Positions 1 to 8,858 of a DNA stretch of 64,000 nucleotides are shown here, one piece after another. Where the stretch lies: positions 11,065 through 75,064 of the forward strand of contig DASVVO010000026.1 in the NCBI GenBank assembly GCA_036386515.1. Reading direction: 5' to 3'. How positions within the stretch are numbered: the first letter of the stretch is position 1; each line of letters begins with the position of its first letter. This DNA is from JAIVJZ01 sp036386515 (GTDB lineage Bacteria > Acidobacteriota > Blastocatellia > Pyrinomonadales > Pyrinomonadaceae). Both the position numbers and the translations under genes were made by a program. The notes beneath the pieces are model-generated. The model ran no database searches. It saw only the letters and a list, made by a program, of their open reading frames with translations, and was not told where the DNA came from.

Positions 1-43
1 CGGGAACGCCGGAGCGTGGTCGGACAATCACCTCGCTTAATGT

Positions 44-80
44 TTTTACCTTTCCCCTGACCCTTTTACCTTTATCCCTC
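44..80. repeat. Pyrimidine arm of a short-tandem-repeat spacer, cut by window edge
   Basis: Units of the type TTTACC/CCCTT repeat irregularly just before the first gene. They match the right arm of the GGTAAAG-type inverted arrays seen at 28.0, 36.5, 38.1, 48.3 and 53.5 kb. No matching left arm lies in the 43 bases upstream, so the array is either single-armed or begins outside the window. Confidence 0.5.
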
Positions 81-94
81 TTTGGAGCAGGAAG

Positions 95-1216
95 ATGGTT
101 GACGAAGTTGATTGGCGGAGCGTCAGGCGTGATTTTCCGGTGACGGAGCGGCTGGCTTATTTGAACAGCGCGGGAGCGGGGCCTGTCTCGCGCGCGTCGT
201 TCGAGGCGGCGACCGAGTTTTACCGGGAGACGATGGAAGCGGGCGACCGTCGTTGGGTGGATTGGCTGGAAAGGCGCGAGCGCGCCCGCGCGGCCGTCGC
301 GCAACTCATCAACGCCGAGCCGGACGAGATCGCGTTCACGACCAACACTTCGGCGGGGATGAACCTGATCATAGACGCGCTCGAAGGGCGCGGCGAGGTG
401 ATCTCCTGCGAGTTGGAGTTTCCGGTCTCGACCATCCCGTGGATGCACCGGGGCGTGCGCGTACACCTGCTGCCGGCGCGGGACGGGGAACTCACGGCGG
501 CGGACGTTAGCGCGGCGATGACGGAGCGCACGGGCGTCGTCTGCCTCAGCCACGTGCAATACTCGAACGGGCTGCGCGCGCCGCTCGCCGAAATCGGCGC
601 AGGCAAAGGCGAACACGCCTTCGTCGTCAACGCGGCGCAATCGGCGGGCGTCTTTCAGATCGACGTGAAGCGCATGAAGATCGACGCGCTCTGCTCGACG
701 GGGCACAAGTGGATGCTCGGGGGCTTCGGCTCCGGCTTCGTCTATCTGAGCCGCGCGCTTCTGGCCGCGACGCGCCCGCGCGCCGTGAGTTGGTTGAGCG
801 CGGAGAATCCTTTCGCGATGCGCAACGACGAGTTTCAAGTGCGCGGAGACGCCGCCGCGCGCGCCGAGATGGGCTGCCCGCACTTCGCCGGAATCTTCTC
901 GCTCGGCGCGGCGGCCGAATACCTGTTGCGGACGGGGACGCTTGAGATCGAACGGCGCGCGCTCGCGCTCAATCGCCGCTTGACGGAGCAACTGGCTGCG
1001 GCCGGGTGGCGCGTGCTCTCGCCCCTCGGCGACGAGGCCGTCCGTTCGGCGGAAACGCTCGTCGCGGCCGACGACCCGGCGCGCGTCGCCCGCCACCTCT
1101 CCGCGCGCGGCGTCGCCGTCACGCAAAAACCCGAGGGCATCCGCGTCGCCACGCATTTCTTCAACGACGAGGAAGACATAGCGCGGCTCGTCGCGGCGTT
1201 GGACGAAGTTCGCTGA
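95..1216 (+). CDS. Class V aminotransferase-fold PLP enzyme (cysteine desulfurase/epimerase-like)
   Basis: A 373-residue protein of the class V aminotransferase family. The PLP-binding lysine is K205 in STGHKWMLGG, and the phosphate-binding region is NTSAGMN at about 84-90. The length is normal for the family. ATG at 95 follows GGAGCAGGAAG, a good ribosome-binding site. One oddity is that the residue that normally holds the pyridine nitrogen (Asp in the usual VDAAQ/DGAQ motif) reads Asn, in VVNAAQS at about 177-183. The substrate cannot be told: the family includes cysteine desulfurases, isopenicillin-N-epimerase-like and kynureninase-like enzymes. It is not SelA-like. The flavoprotein gene 71 bp downstream is on the same strand and may be co-transcribed. 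Confidence 0.85.
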   Translation: MVDEVDWRSVRRDFPVTERLAYLNSAGAGPVSRASFEAATEFYRETMEAGDRRWVDWLERRERARAAVAQLINAEPDEIAFTTNTSAGMNLIIDALEGRGEVISCELEFPVSTIPWMHRGVRVHLLPARDGELTAADVSAAMTERTGVVCLSHVQYSNGLRAPLAEIGAGKGEHAFVVNAAQSAGVFQIDVKRMKIDALCSTGHKWMLGGFGSGFVYLSRALLAATRPRAVSWLSAENPFAMRNDEFQVRGDAAARAEMGCPHFAGIFSLGAAAEYLLRTGTLEIERRALALNRRLTEQLAAAGWRVLSPLGDEAVRSAETLVAADDPARVARHLSARGVAVTQKPEGIRVATHFFNDEEDIARLVAALDEVR

Positions 1217-1261
1217 GAAACCACTCGACGCCGGTTGAGAAAGAACAAGGAGCGCACGCGA

Positions 1262-1291
1262 ATGACAACGGAAAGGAGCGCACGCGAATGA
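1262..1291 (+). CDS. Possible nine-codon leader ORF from a duplicated start region
   Basis: The 26-bp unit containing AAGGAGCGCACGCGAATGAC occurs twice in tandem. The first copy opens a nine-codon frame, MTTERSARE. Its TGA (1289-1291) overlaps the ATG (1288) of the flavoprotein gene in an ATGA arrangement. The first residues MTTER are the same as those of the main protein, so this looks like a tandem duplication of the initiation region. Whether it is translated is unknown. Confidence 0.35.
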   Translation: MTTERSARE

Positions 1292-1854
1292 CCACGGAGA
1301 GGCCGCTATTCATCCCGGTGATTTTGGGCACGCCGCGACAGGGGCGTATGAGCGAGCACGTCGCGCGATTCGTGCTCGGCAGGTTGGAGCAGCGCGCCGG
1401 GATAGAGACCGAGTTGATCGACGTGCGCGCGCTCAACCTGCCGACGGACGACGCGGGCGAGGCGATCAAGGATGAGGGTTTTAGCCGGGCGTGCGCGCGC
1501 GCCGACGGCCTCGTCATCGTCGCGCCCGAATACAACCACGGTTATCCGGGGCTGCTCAAGCACGCGCTCGACACGAACCTGAAGGAATACATTCACAAGG
1601 CCGTTGGCGTCTGCGGCGTCTCGGCGGGCGGCTTCGGCGGCACGCGCGTGATCGAAAACCTGTTGCCCGTCCTGCGCGAACTCGGTCTCGTCGCCATCTT
1701 CAACGACGGCAACTTTTCCGGCGTGCGGAAGATTTTCGACGAGTCGGGCGCGCTGCTCGACGAGTCGTACATCAAACGCACCGAGCGTTTCCTGGAGGAA
1801 CTCGTCTGGATGTCGAAGACGCTCCGCTACGGGCGCGAAAACGTCGCCTACTGA
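1288..1854 (+). CDS. NADPH-dependent FMN reductase-like flavoprotein
   Basis: A 188-residue flavodoxin-like fold protein. The N-terminal FMN-phosphate region is ILGTPRQGRMSEHVARFV, and the family motif APEYNHGYPGLLKHALD lies at about 78-94. This matches the NADPH-dependent FMN reductase/chromate-quinone reductase family, which uses NAD(P)H to reduce flavin or quinones in the cytosol. The ATG at 1288 is preceded by GGAGCG. The longer in-frame extension upstream overlaps the previous gene in another frame and is not believed. The initiation region is duplicated (see the 1262 entry). Confidence 0.85.
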   Translation: MTTERPLFIPVILGTPRQGRMSEHVARFVLGRLEQRAGIETELIDVRALNLPTDDAGEAIKDEGFSRACARADGLVIVAPEYNHGYPGLLKHALDTNLKEYIHKAVGVCGVSAGGFGGTRVIENLLPVLRELGLVAIFNDGNFSGVRKIFDESGALLDESYIKRTERFLEELVWMSKTLRYGRENVAY

Positions 1855-1858
1855 GGAA

Positions 1859-1945
1859 GAATTGATTCATTGCTTCATCGGTTCATTGATTCAATGAAGA
1901 ATTGAAATATCGGATCAATGAAGCAATGAAGCAATGATTCAATTC
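1859..1945. repeat. Inverted short-tandem-repeat spacer (unit CAATGAAG)
   Basis: The left arm reads GAATTGATTCATTGCTTCAT. The right arm carries CAATGAAG/CAATGATT units and ends in GATTCAATTC. The arms pair almost perfectly over about 20 bp, around an AT-rich loop. It fills the gap after the flavoprotein gene and could act as a terminator hairpin. Confidence 0.8.
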
Positions 1946-2012
1946 CCCTGCAACCCCCGGCCGCCGTGCCGAATCACAAGAGGTGAGCAAGCGAACCGAA
2001 CAAGGGCTGTCC

Positions 2013-4085
2013 ATGACCTCAACACACGACGCGGGCGCAAACGACGAAGCCACTTATCTCAATCCCGTCTACGGGCGCGACTTCCCAGACCCCTTCATCC
2101 TCAAGCACGGCGGCGAATACTGGGCTTACTGCACCGGCTTGCGGAGCGACGGCCGCGCCTTCGGCGTGCTCCATTCCACAGACCTCGTGCATTGGCGCGA
2201 ACTCGGCGGCGCGCTCGCCCCGCTCCCCGGCGAACACCCTTGCTACTGGGCGCCCGAAGTCGTCTATGAGAACGGGCGTTTCCTGATGTACTACAGCGTC
2301 GGCAACGAAAAGTCGATGCACCTGAGAGTCGCCACCGCGTCGCACCCGGCGGGGCTGTTCGCCGACAGCGGCCACAGGTTGACCGAAGCCGAGTTTGCCA
2401 TCGACGCGCACGTCTTCGTGGACGAGGACGACACGCGCTGGCTCTTTTACGCCACCGATTTTCTCACGCACACGCACATCGGCACGGGCACGGTTTGCGA
2501 CCGGATGCTCGACCCCTTCACGCTCGCGGGCGAACCCCGTCCCGTCACGCGCGCGCGTTACGATTGGCAGGTCTACGACCCCGCGCGCAAAGAGAAGGGC
2601 GGCGTGCGCTGGCACACGGTCGAGGGGCCGTTCGTGCTGCGGCGAAAAAATCTCTACTACCAGATGTTCAGCGGCGGCAACTGGCAGAATCTGACTTACG
2701 GCGTGAGCTACGCCTTGAGCGACCGCATCGCGCGCGCGGACGAGTGGGAGCAGGCGGCCGACGGAGAACGCGTGCTGCCGATCCTGCGCACCATCCCGGA
2801 GCGCGTCGTCGGCCCCGGCCACAATTCGGTCGTGCGCGCGCCGGACAACCGGCAGTTGTTCTGCGTCTATCACGCTTGGGACGGCGAGCACGGGCGCGTC
2901 CTCGCTATCGACCGGCTCGACTGGGTGGGCGAGCGCATGACCGTGCTCGGCGCGACGACGACCCCGCAGCCCGCGCCGCCGCAGCCGATTCGCGCGGATT
3001 TTTCCGGCGCGCACGAGGGCGGTTTAGGCGCGGGGTGGACGTGCGAGGGCGGGCGTTGGAGCGTCGGCGAGGGCGAGGCGAGGCAGGAGTCGGCGGCGGC
3101 GGGCGCGGCGTCGGCGCGTTACGACGCGGGGGCTGCGAGTTTCCTCTTGGAGGTCAGTCTGCGCGCGCGCGCAGGGGAAGGGGCGGGCGAGACGGCGGCG
3201 GGCGCGTTCGGCGTCGCGCTGTGGCGAGACGATGAGCGCGCCCTGCAATTTACGCTTGAGCCGGAGACGAACGAAGCGCGCGTGAACTGGCCGGCGGCGG
3301 ACGGCGCGCCCGCCGAGACGCGTTTCGCGCTGCCCGCGGATTTCGACGCGCGCGCCCTGCACCTGCTCCGCGCGGAGGTTGACGGCCGGTTCGCGACTAT
3401 TTCTCTTGACGAAAGACTCGTGCGCTGGCAAGGTACGCTGAACGCCGCGCCGGATGCGGTTGCGCTCGTCACGGAGAGAGCCGCGGCGGCCTTCAAAGGC
3501 TTCGAGCTAACTATCGGATGGGAAGAACTATTCATGCGGCCGGAGCGGTCGCTGGCCGAGCGCGGCTGGCAACCCGACGGCGAAGAATGGCAGTTAAAAG
3601 ATAACCTGTTGCGTTGCGACGATGCGGAAGGCCGCCACCGCGTCATCAGCAGAGGGGTGTCGCTCGAATCTTACGAACTGGTCGTCAACGTGCGGCTTGA
3701 GCGCGGGCGTTCGCGCGACACGGGCTGCTACGGTTTCCGCCCGGCCACCGGCGCGCAAGATTTCGATCCCCTCTTCACCATCGAACCCGATGGAGCGGGC
3801 GAGCGTTGGACGCTCCGCATGCGCCACCGCCCAACCGATTCATTCGCACACGACTCGCTCGAAAATGATTCCAACAGTGAAAGCTGGCCGCTCCCCGCTT
3901 CGTTCGATCCGTTCGTCATGCAACAGTTTCGCTTCCGCAAACAAGGCGGGCGTCTCACCATCTGGTGGGAAGCCGCGCCGCTCGGCGGCATCGACACCAC
4001 CACGGAGGCCACCGGCGTCGGCCTCTACGCAGACCGCGCCCCGGTCGCCTTCGACATGGTGCGGCTCACGGCTTTGAAACAGTGA
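2013..4085 (+). CDS. GH43-like glycoside hydrolase with C-terminal beta-sandwich regions
   Basis: A 690-residue protein. The N-terminal ~330 residues look like a five-bladed GH43 catalytic domain. The motif NPVYGRDFPDPFI carries the likely catalytic base (D26), a second acidic site lies in IDAHVFVDEDD, and the general-acid candidate is the Glu in VEGPFVLRRKNLYYQMFSGG. GH43 enzymes cleave arabinan, xylan or related side chains. The rest looks like two beta-sandwich (concanavalin-like) segments, consistent with carbohydrate binding. No signal peptide is visible. GTG at 1983 is an alternative start, but the ATG at 2013 has AAGG seven bases upstream. The GH1 gene follows after a repeat spacer, which suggests a glycan-use pair. 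Confidence 0.8.
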   Translation: MTSTHDAGANDEATYLNPVYGRDFPDPFILKHGGEYWAYCTGLRSDGRAFGVLHSTDLVHWRELGGALAPLPGEHPCYWAPEVVYENGRFLMYYSVGNEKSMHLRVATASHPAGLFADSGHRLTEAEFAIDAHVFVDEDDTRWLFYATDFLTHTHIGTGTVCDRMLDPFTLAGEPRPVTRARYDWQVYDPARKEKGGVRWHTVEGPFVLRRKNLYYQMFSGGNWQNLTYGVSYALSDRIARADEWEQAADGERVLPILRTIPERVVGPGHNSVVRAPDNRQLFCVYHAWDGEHGRVLAIDRLDWVGERMTVLGATTTPQPAPPQPIRADFSGAHEGGLGAGWTCEGGRWSVGEGEARQESAAAGAASARYDAGAASFLLEVSLRARAGEGAGETAAGAFGVALWRDDERALQFTLEPETNEARVNWPAADGAPAETRFALPADFDARALHLLRAEVDGRFATISLDERLVRWQGTLNAAPDAVALVTERAAAAFKGFELTIGWEELFMRPERSLAERGWQPDGEEWQLKDNLLRCDDAEGRHRVISRGVSLESYELVVNVRLERGRSRDTGCYGFRPATGAQDFDPLFTIEPDGAGERWTLRMRHRPTDSFAHDSLENDSNSESWPLPASFDPFVMQQFRFRKQGGRLTIWWEAAPLGGIDTTTEATGVGLYADRAPVAFDMVRLTALKQ

Positions 4086-4154
4086 CGGGTGACAGGTGAC
4101 AAGTTACAAAGGCACGCTCAATTAACCTGTCACCCGTCACCTGTCGCCCGTCAC
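4082..4154. repeat. Inverted heptamer array (unit GGTGACA/G)
   Basis: The left arm is GTGACGGGTGACAGGTGAC. The right arm is a longer run of CCTGTCA/CCCGTCA units. The loop is AT-rich and unique. It lies between the GH43 and GH1 genes, and the unit recurs at 39.9 and 48.9 kb. Confidence 0.9.
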
Positions 4155-4164
4155 TCTAAATCAT

Positions 4165-5547
4165 ATGAATGAATTGATACTGGGAGCGAGGCCGGAAGAC
4201 TTCATCTGGGCGAGCGGCGTGGAGGACACGTTCGTGCCGCAGGTGAAGGCGGGGCATCGCGCGCTCGACGAATATCAGTTGATGGGACACTACGAGCACT
4301 GGCGCGAAGACCTCGCGCTCGGGCGCGACCTCGGCGTGCGCGCCTTGCGCTGGGGCGTGCCGTGGTATCGCGTCGAGCCGGAGCCGGGCGTGTTCGACTG
4401 GAGTTGGGCTGACGAAGCGTTGCCCTACATGATCGAGGAACTCGGCATCACGCCCATCGTCGACCTGATGCACTACGGCTGCCCGATGTGGCTGAAGAAG
4501 GAGTTCATCAGCAAAGACTACGTGCGCGCCGTCGCGAACTACGCCTCGGCCTTCGCGCGCCGCTACAAGGATTTGGTGAAATGGTACACGCCCTTGAACG
4601 AGCCGATCGTCAACGCGTTGATGTGCGGCAAGCGCGGGCTGTGGCCGCCCTACCTGCGCGGCGATGGGGGCTACATCCGCGTCATGCTGCAACTCGTGCG
4701 CGGCATCCAGGCCACGGTCGAGGCGATCAAGGAGATCGACCCGCTCTCGATCATGGTGCATGTCGAGGCGACCGGCTTGAGCCGCGCCATCCGGCAGGAC
4801 TTGGAATCGCTCGCCGTGGAGGAACAGCGGCGCGGCTACCTCGCCTACGACCTGCTGGTCGGCCAGATCACGCACGACCACCCGCTCTTCCCGTGGCTCA
4901 TCCGCAGCGGCGCGAGCGTTGACATGCTCGACGAGATCGCGCGCCGCAAAATCTCGCTCGACGTGCTCGGCATGAATTTTTACCCGCAGTGGTCAACCCA
5001 GCATCTCTACACCGACCCGAAAGGGCGTCTCGCCTACCGCGCGCACGAAGAGGACGGCGCGGGCTTCGCCGCCGTCATCAACGATTACTACGAACGCTAT
5101 CGCGCGCCCATCATCATCACGGAGACGAGCGCGTTCGGCTCCGAGGAATTGCGCGCGCGCTGGTTGAAATCCAGCGTGGACGCCGTCAAATACCTGCGCG
5201 GCCAGCGCGTGCCCGTCCTCGGCTACACCTGGTTTCCCATGTTCACGATGATCGACTGGCGTTATCGCCACGGCCAGTCGCCCCTTGAACACTATCGTCT
5301 CGAACTCGGTCTCTACCGCCTCAGCGACGACCCGGCGCGCGAAGGGCGTTGGAGCGCGACGCCGCTCGTCGAACAGGTGCAAAGCTACATCGCCAACTCC
5401 GCCGAATCCGTCGGCGCGCTCGACCCCGCCGCCCTCCCCCCCGCGCTCAACACTGACGCCAGTCGGGCGCACTCTCGCCCGGCGCACCCCAACCCCGCCG
5501 CCTTCGCACGGGAACAACGGCAGCCGGAGTTCGTTGACGGCGACTAA
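4165..5547 (+). CDS. Family 1 glycoside hydrolase (beta-glucosidase-like)
   Basis: A 460-residue GH1 TIM barrel. The acid/base is E146 in WYTPLNEPIVN, and the nucleophile candidate is E320 in IIITETSAFG, the GH1 I-T-E-(N/T) motif. The protein lacks a signal peptide, so it is likely cytosolic and would hydrolyse imported disaccharides or glycosides. The last ~40 residues are Pro/Ala-rich and look disordered. It sits 80 bp after the GH43-like gene, and the two probably serve the same substrate. The exact sugar specificity cannot be read from the sequence. Confidence 0.85.
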   Translation: MNELILGARPEDFIWASGVEDTFVPQVKAGHRALDEYQLMGHYEHWREDLALGRDLGVRALRWGVPWYRVEPEPGVFDWSWADEALPYMIEELGITPIVDLMHYGCPMWLKKEFISKDYVRAVANYASAFARRYKDLVKWYTPLNEPIVNALMCGKRGLWPPYLRGDGGYIRVMLQLVRGIQATVEAIKEIDPLSIMVHVEATGLSRAIRQDLESLAVEEQRRGYLAYDLLVGQITHDHPLFPWLIRSGASVDMLDEIARRKISLDVLGMNFYPQWSTQHLYTDPKGRLAYRAHEEDGAGFAAVINDYYERYRAPIIITETSAFGSEELRARWLKSSVDAVKYLRGQRVPVLGYTWFPMFTMIDWRYRHGQSPLEHYRLELGLYRLSDDPAREGRWSATPLVEQVQSYIANSAESVGALDPAALPPALNTDASRAHSRPAHPNPAAFAREQRQPEFVDGD

Positions 5548-5621
5548 ACTTCGGGGCGCAAACGCGACGACGCAAAGCAAGGTTCGCAGTTGCGATCATC
5601 GTCGGCGAGCCGACCCCGTGT

Positions 5622-5651
5622 TTGACAGTCGCGCACGCGTTTGAGTATCTT
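5622..5651 (+). promoter_or_regulatory. Sigma-70-type promoter for tRNA-Gly
   Basis: TTGACA (5622-5627) is separated by 18 bp from TATCTT (5646-5651). The predicted start near 5658 lies about 45 bases before the tRNA-Gly. Confidence 0.6.
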
Positions 5652-5701
5652 TCACCTCACCCTACGCGTTTAGCGACATCGGCGCGAGCGGTTCCCTTTG
5701 A

Positions 5702-5776
5702 GCGGGTGTGGCGCAATGGTAGCGCATCAGCTTCCCAAGCTGAGGGTTGCGAGTTCGAGTCTCGTCGCCCGCTCCA
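5702..5776 (+). tRNA. tRNA-Gly(CCC)
   Basis: A full cloverleaf: acceptor GCGGGTG pairs with CGCCCGC, the D stem is GCGC/GCGC, the anticodon stem is TCAGC/GCTGA with loop TTCCCAA (anticodon CCC), and the T arm is GCGAG-TTCGAGT-CTCGT. CCA is encoded (5774-5776). Confidence 0.95.
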
Positions 5777-5796
5777 ACACTTATCTTTAGCGAATT

Positions 5797-5825
5797 AAAG
5801 GGCTTTTCGAAGCCCTTTTCTTTTT
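5797..5825 (+). terminator. Rho-independent terminator after tRNA-Gly
   Basis: A nine-bp stem AAAGGGCTT/AAGCCCTTT closes on a TTCG tetraloop and is followed by a CTTTTT tract. Confidence 0.9.
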
Positions 5826-6120
5826 AGCGAATCTAACCCATGTCACCCATTCTTCCCATCCTGCCTAAAAAGTGGACGAAAAAGTGACCATATCATTCCT
5901 GACCTTCGTCGGCCGTAGCCGCAGGAGCGAACTGATCGAGCGCGATGAAGGCGGCGCGGCGAGCCGGGAAGCGGGAGAGCTTTCAACTCTCGTTTCTTGA
6001 CACGAAAGAGTAAACGGATATGATACCGCCGCCGGGGAGCGCACCCTCTCGCCCGCCGGTGCCGTTCAGCCGAAGTTCAAAGCGCGTTCACCCAGCCCTG
6101 TGGCATGAGATAGATACATA
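5826..6120. other. Intergenic stretch without a recognisable gene
   Basis: No credible coding frame is seen. The stretch carries a good promoter (5997-6024) for the methyltransferase gene. The AT-rich start follows the tRNA terminator, and the middle is GC-rich. Confidence 0.6.
5997..6024 (+). promoter_or_regulatory. Sigma-70-type promoter upstream of the methyltransferase gene
   Basis: TTGACA (5997-6002) is 16 bp from TATGAT (6019-6024). The expected start near 6031 gives a leader of about 90 bases. Confidence 0.6.
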
Positions 6121-6951
6121 ATGAGTTTGATAAAAAAACTGGTTCCCCTTCCGCTGAAGCAGAAAATCAAGGCCGTTCAAGAAGACCGCCGGAAGAGAGA
6201 GTTGTTCGGCGAGCTGGCGCCGCTCGTGCCTCCGATCGCGCGCATGTACGACGGGCCGCCGGGGCTGGCGGAGTTCAAGGCTAACGGCGAAGAGTTTCTC
6301 AAAATTTACCGCGAGAATTGCGGCCTCCGCCCCGACGAGCGGATGCTCGACATCGGCTGCGGCACGGGGCGAAAGACCTTGCCCCTCACGCAGTATTTCG
6401 ACGGCCGGGCGGTCTATGAAGGTCTCGACATCACGCAGCAGGGGATCGACTGGTGCCGGGAGAAGATCACGCCCCGTTTCCCGAATTTTCACTTCCAACA
6501 GATAGACGTTTACAACAAGCTCTACCACCCGCAAGGCCGCCACAGCGCGGCCGAGTATAAGTTTCCGTTCCCCGACGGCTCGTTCAGCTTCGCCGCGCTC
6601 GGCTCGGTCTTCACCCACATGTTGCCCGACGATTTGGAGAATTACCTGACGGAAGTGGCGCGCATGCTGGAGAGCGGCGGGCGGTGCCTGATCTCCTACT
6701 TCCTGCTCAACGAGGAATCTTTGCGACACGTCGCGGCAGGCGAGGGCACGCTCGACCTCAAGTACGTGTTCGACAACTATCGCGTGATTTCGCTGGAAGT
6801 GCCGGAGGATGCGATTGCGTTCGACGAAAGTTGGGTGCGTGGGCTGTACGAAAAGCTGGGGCTGAAGATCGTGCGTCTCGACTACGGTTCGTGGTGCGGG
6901 CGCAAGAATTATTTGAGCTACCAGGATTTGGTGCTGGCCGTAAAGACGTAG
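6121..6951 (+). CDS. SAM-dependent class I methyltransferase
   Basis: A 276-residue protein with a Rossmann-fold motif I, MLDIGCGTGRK (76-86), an acidic end of strand beta-2 in YEGLDIT, and a later FPDGSFSFAALGSVFTHM segment typical of motif IV. The N-terminus is basic and amphipathic. It stands alone between a tRNA and an M28 peptidase, so the substrate cannot be inferred; small molecules, lipids or sugars are all possible. It is driven by the promoter at 5997. Confidence 0.8.
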   Translation: MSLIKKLVPLPLKQKIKAVQEDRRKRELFGELAPLVPPIARMYDGPPGLAEFKANGEEFLKIYRENCGLRPDERMLDIGCGTGRKTLPLTQYFDGRAVYEGLDITQQGIDWCREKITPRFPNFHFQQIDVYNKLYHPQGRHSAAEYKFPFPDGSFSFAALGSVFTHMLPDDLENYLTEVARMLESGGRCLISYFLLNEESLRHVAAGEGTLDLKYVFDNYRVISLEVPEDAIAFDESWVRGLYEKLGLKIVRLDYGSWCGRKNYLSYQDLVLAVKT

Positions 6952-7317
6952 AGCCGCGTTACGGCAAACAGTTTCTCCGCCCGTTCGCCGCCGCCGTTGC
7001 CACGCGGAACCGGACGACGGCGAGCGTAGGCGGCGCGGCGCACGAGACCGCAACGCAATCATGGCCGCGCGCGGCCGAACGCCCCGTTCATCCGGCGCGA
7101 CCGGCCGCCGGACTATTTCGCCTGCCGGTCGAGTTGATTTCTTCCCGCCCGGGGTTGATCCCACAGAAAACTTTCTCAAGAGTTGTGTGCGTGCCGGAGA
7201 AACCCGCCCGCCCTAAAACAAGTGCGCGCGCCGGAACGTATCAGTAAAAGATTCATCGTTCGATTTTCGTGAGCCATCGCGGCAACGAGCATCGGGAGAA
7301 GTTCAGGAGCGCAGCGC
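6952..7317. other. 366-bp gene-free stretch
   Basis: No supported gene, tRNA or repeat is seen. The sequence is GC-rich in the first half and more balanced towards the M28 gene, where promoter elements would be expected, but none is close to consensus. Confidence 0.5.
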
Positions 7318-8826
7318 ATGAGCACAATCACGAATTTAAATAGACGGCTGCTGTTGGCGTTCGGGCTGTGTCTGGTCATCGCGGCGGGCAGTTCGTCGCT
7401 CGCGCAAAGACGCGCGTCAAAGGCCGGCCAACGCGGGCAGGCCGGGGCGGGGGTCGTCGCCGGTGCGCGGACGAGGCCGGCGACGCCGCAGGTCTTAGAG
7501 CGAAACGTGCGGGCGCACATGGAGTTTCTGGCGAGCGACGCGATGCAGGGGCGCGGGAGCGGGACGCAGTTCGAGTTGCTGGCGGGACAATACATCGCTT
7601 CGCAGTTGCGACAGTACGGAGTCGAGCCTGCGGGCGACGCGGCGGGCGGGGCGGGGCAGCGGAGTTTTATCCAAACCGTGACGCTGACGCGGCAGGCTTT
7701 CGCGTCCGCGCCCGCGCTCAGTTTCAACGGGGCGGGCGGCGTGGAGAAGCGTTGGACGCACGGGCAAGAGATGCTCGTCACGCGGATGACAACGGGGCGT
7801 TTGCAGGGGGCTTTGCAGAAGTTGCGCGCGGGCGAGAAACCTGCGCCGGGCGCGTTCGTGCTGATGACGCAGGGCGAGGGCGGCGACGCGCGACAGTTGT
7901 ACTCACAAGCGTCGGCGATGGGGCGGCAAGGTGCGTCGGCGGTCTTCGTCGCGGAGAACGCGACGCTCAGGCGAAACTGGGCTGCGATGGGGTCGAAGCC
8001 GCCGGAGTTGCCGCGAATGGCCGGAGCCGGGAACGGCGCGAGCAGTATGATCGTCCTCAGCACGGACGCCTTCGAGGAACTGCAAGCGGTTGCCGACGGC
8101 ACGCCGCTCAGCGTCGAGGGGACGCTCGCGCCCGCCGAGATGAGCTACACCTGGAACGTCGTCGGCGTGTTGCCGGGGGCAGACGCGAAACTATCGCATG
8201 AGGCCGTGCTGCTGAGCGCGCACATGGATCATCTCGGCGTCGGGGCGGGGCAGGCGGGCGACCGGATTTACAACGGCGCGGACGACGATGCCTCGGGCGT
8301 CGTGGCCGTGTTGGAGTTGGCGCGCTCGCTCGCGGGCGCGGCCGCGCGGCCGAAACGCACGACCTACTTCGTCCTCTTCGGCAGCGAAGAGAAAGGCGGC
8401 CACGGCGCGCAATATTTCCTCGCGCATCCGCCCGTCGCGCTCAAGCAGATGGTGGCGAACCTGGAGTTTGAGATGATCGGGCGACCCGACCCGAAAGTGG
8501 CGGCGGACACCCTCTGGCTCACCGGCTACGAGCGTTCCAACCTCGGCGCGGAACTCGCGCGGCGCGGCGCACGACTCGTCCCAGACCCGCACCCTCAACA
8601 AAACTTCTTCCAGCGTTCCGACAACTACGCGCTCGCCCGTCTCGGCGTCGTCGCTCACACCGTGTCGAGCTTCGGCCTCCACCCCGAATATCACCAGCCC
8701 AACGACGACATCGCCCACATAGACTTTCCACACATGACCCGCGCCATCAACTCCATGCTCGCCCCCGTCCGCTGGCTCCTCAACTCAAACTTCACCCCCG
8801 CGTGGGCTGAAGGCAAGAGGCCGTAA
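7318..8826 (+). CDS. Exported M28-family zinc metallopeptidase with PA-like insert
   Basis: A 502-residue protein. An N-terminal hydrophobic segment (about 10-28) ending ...SSLAQ looks like a signal peptide. Residues ~145-285 fit a protease-associated (PA) region. The M28 core follows, with zinc-ligand motifs LLSAHMDHLG (H302), NGADDDASG (Asp about 323), GSEEKGGHG (E357/E358) and a C-terminal His in SSFGLHPEYHQPND. M28 enzymes are aminopeptidases or carboxypeptidases acting outside the cytoplasm. The length is usual for PA-containing members. The gene looks monocistronic. Confidence 0.9.
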   Translation: MSTITNLNRRLLLAFGLCLVIAAGSSSLAQRRASKAGQRGQAGAGVVAGARTRPATPQVLERNVRAHMEFLASDAMQGRGSGTQFELLAGQYIASQLRQYGVEPAGDAAGGAGQRSFIQTVTLTRQAFASAPALSFNGAGGVEKRWTHGQEMLVTRMTTGRLQGALQKLRAGEKPAPGAFVLMTQGEGGDARQLYSQASAMGRQGASAVFVAENATLRRNWAAMGSKPPELPRMAGAGNGASSMIVLSTDAFEELQAVADGTPLSVEGTLAPAEMSYTWNVVGVLPGADAKLSHEAVLLSAHMDHLGVGAGQAGDRIYNGADDDASGVVAVLELARSLAGAAARPKRTTYFVLFGSEEKGGHGAQYFLAHPPVALKQMVANLEFEMIGRPDPKVAADTLWLTGYERSNLGAELARRGARLVPDPHPQQNFFQRSDNYALARLGVVAHTVSSFGLHPEYHQPNDDIAHIDFPHMTRAINSMLAPVRWLLNSNFTPAWAEGKRP

Positions 8827-8858
8827 ACGTAGGGTAAACCCGGCCGCGATTTCTAACC

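Noticed and set aside
95..1216. First gene as SelA or other Sec machinery
   Set aside because: It is class V aminotransferase-like with a desulfurase/epimerase-type PLP motif; it lacks SelA features.
5860..5990. A gene remnant between tRNA-Gly and the methyltransferase
   Set aside because: No frame shows a recognisable family; the short tRNA-adjacent stretch carries no integrase or att-like duplication of the tRNA 3' end.
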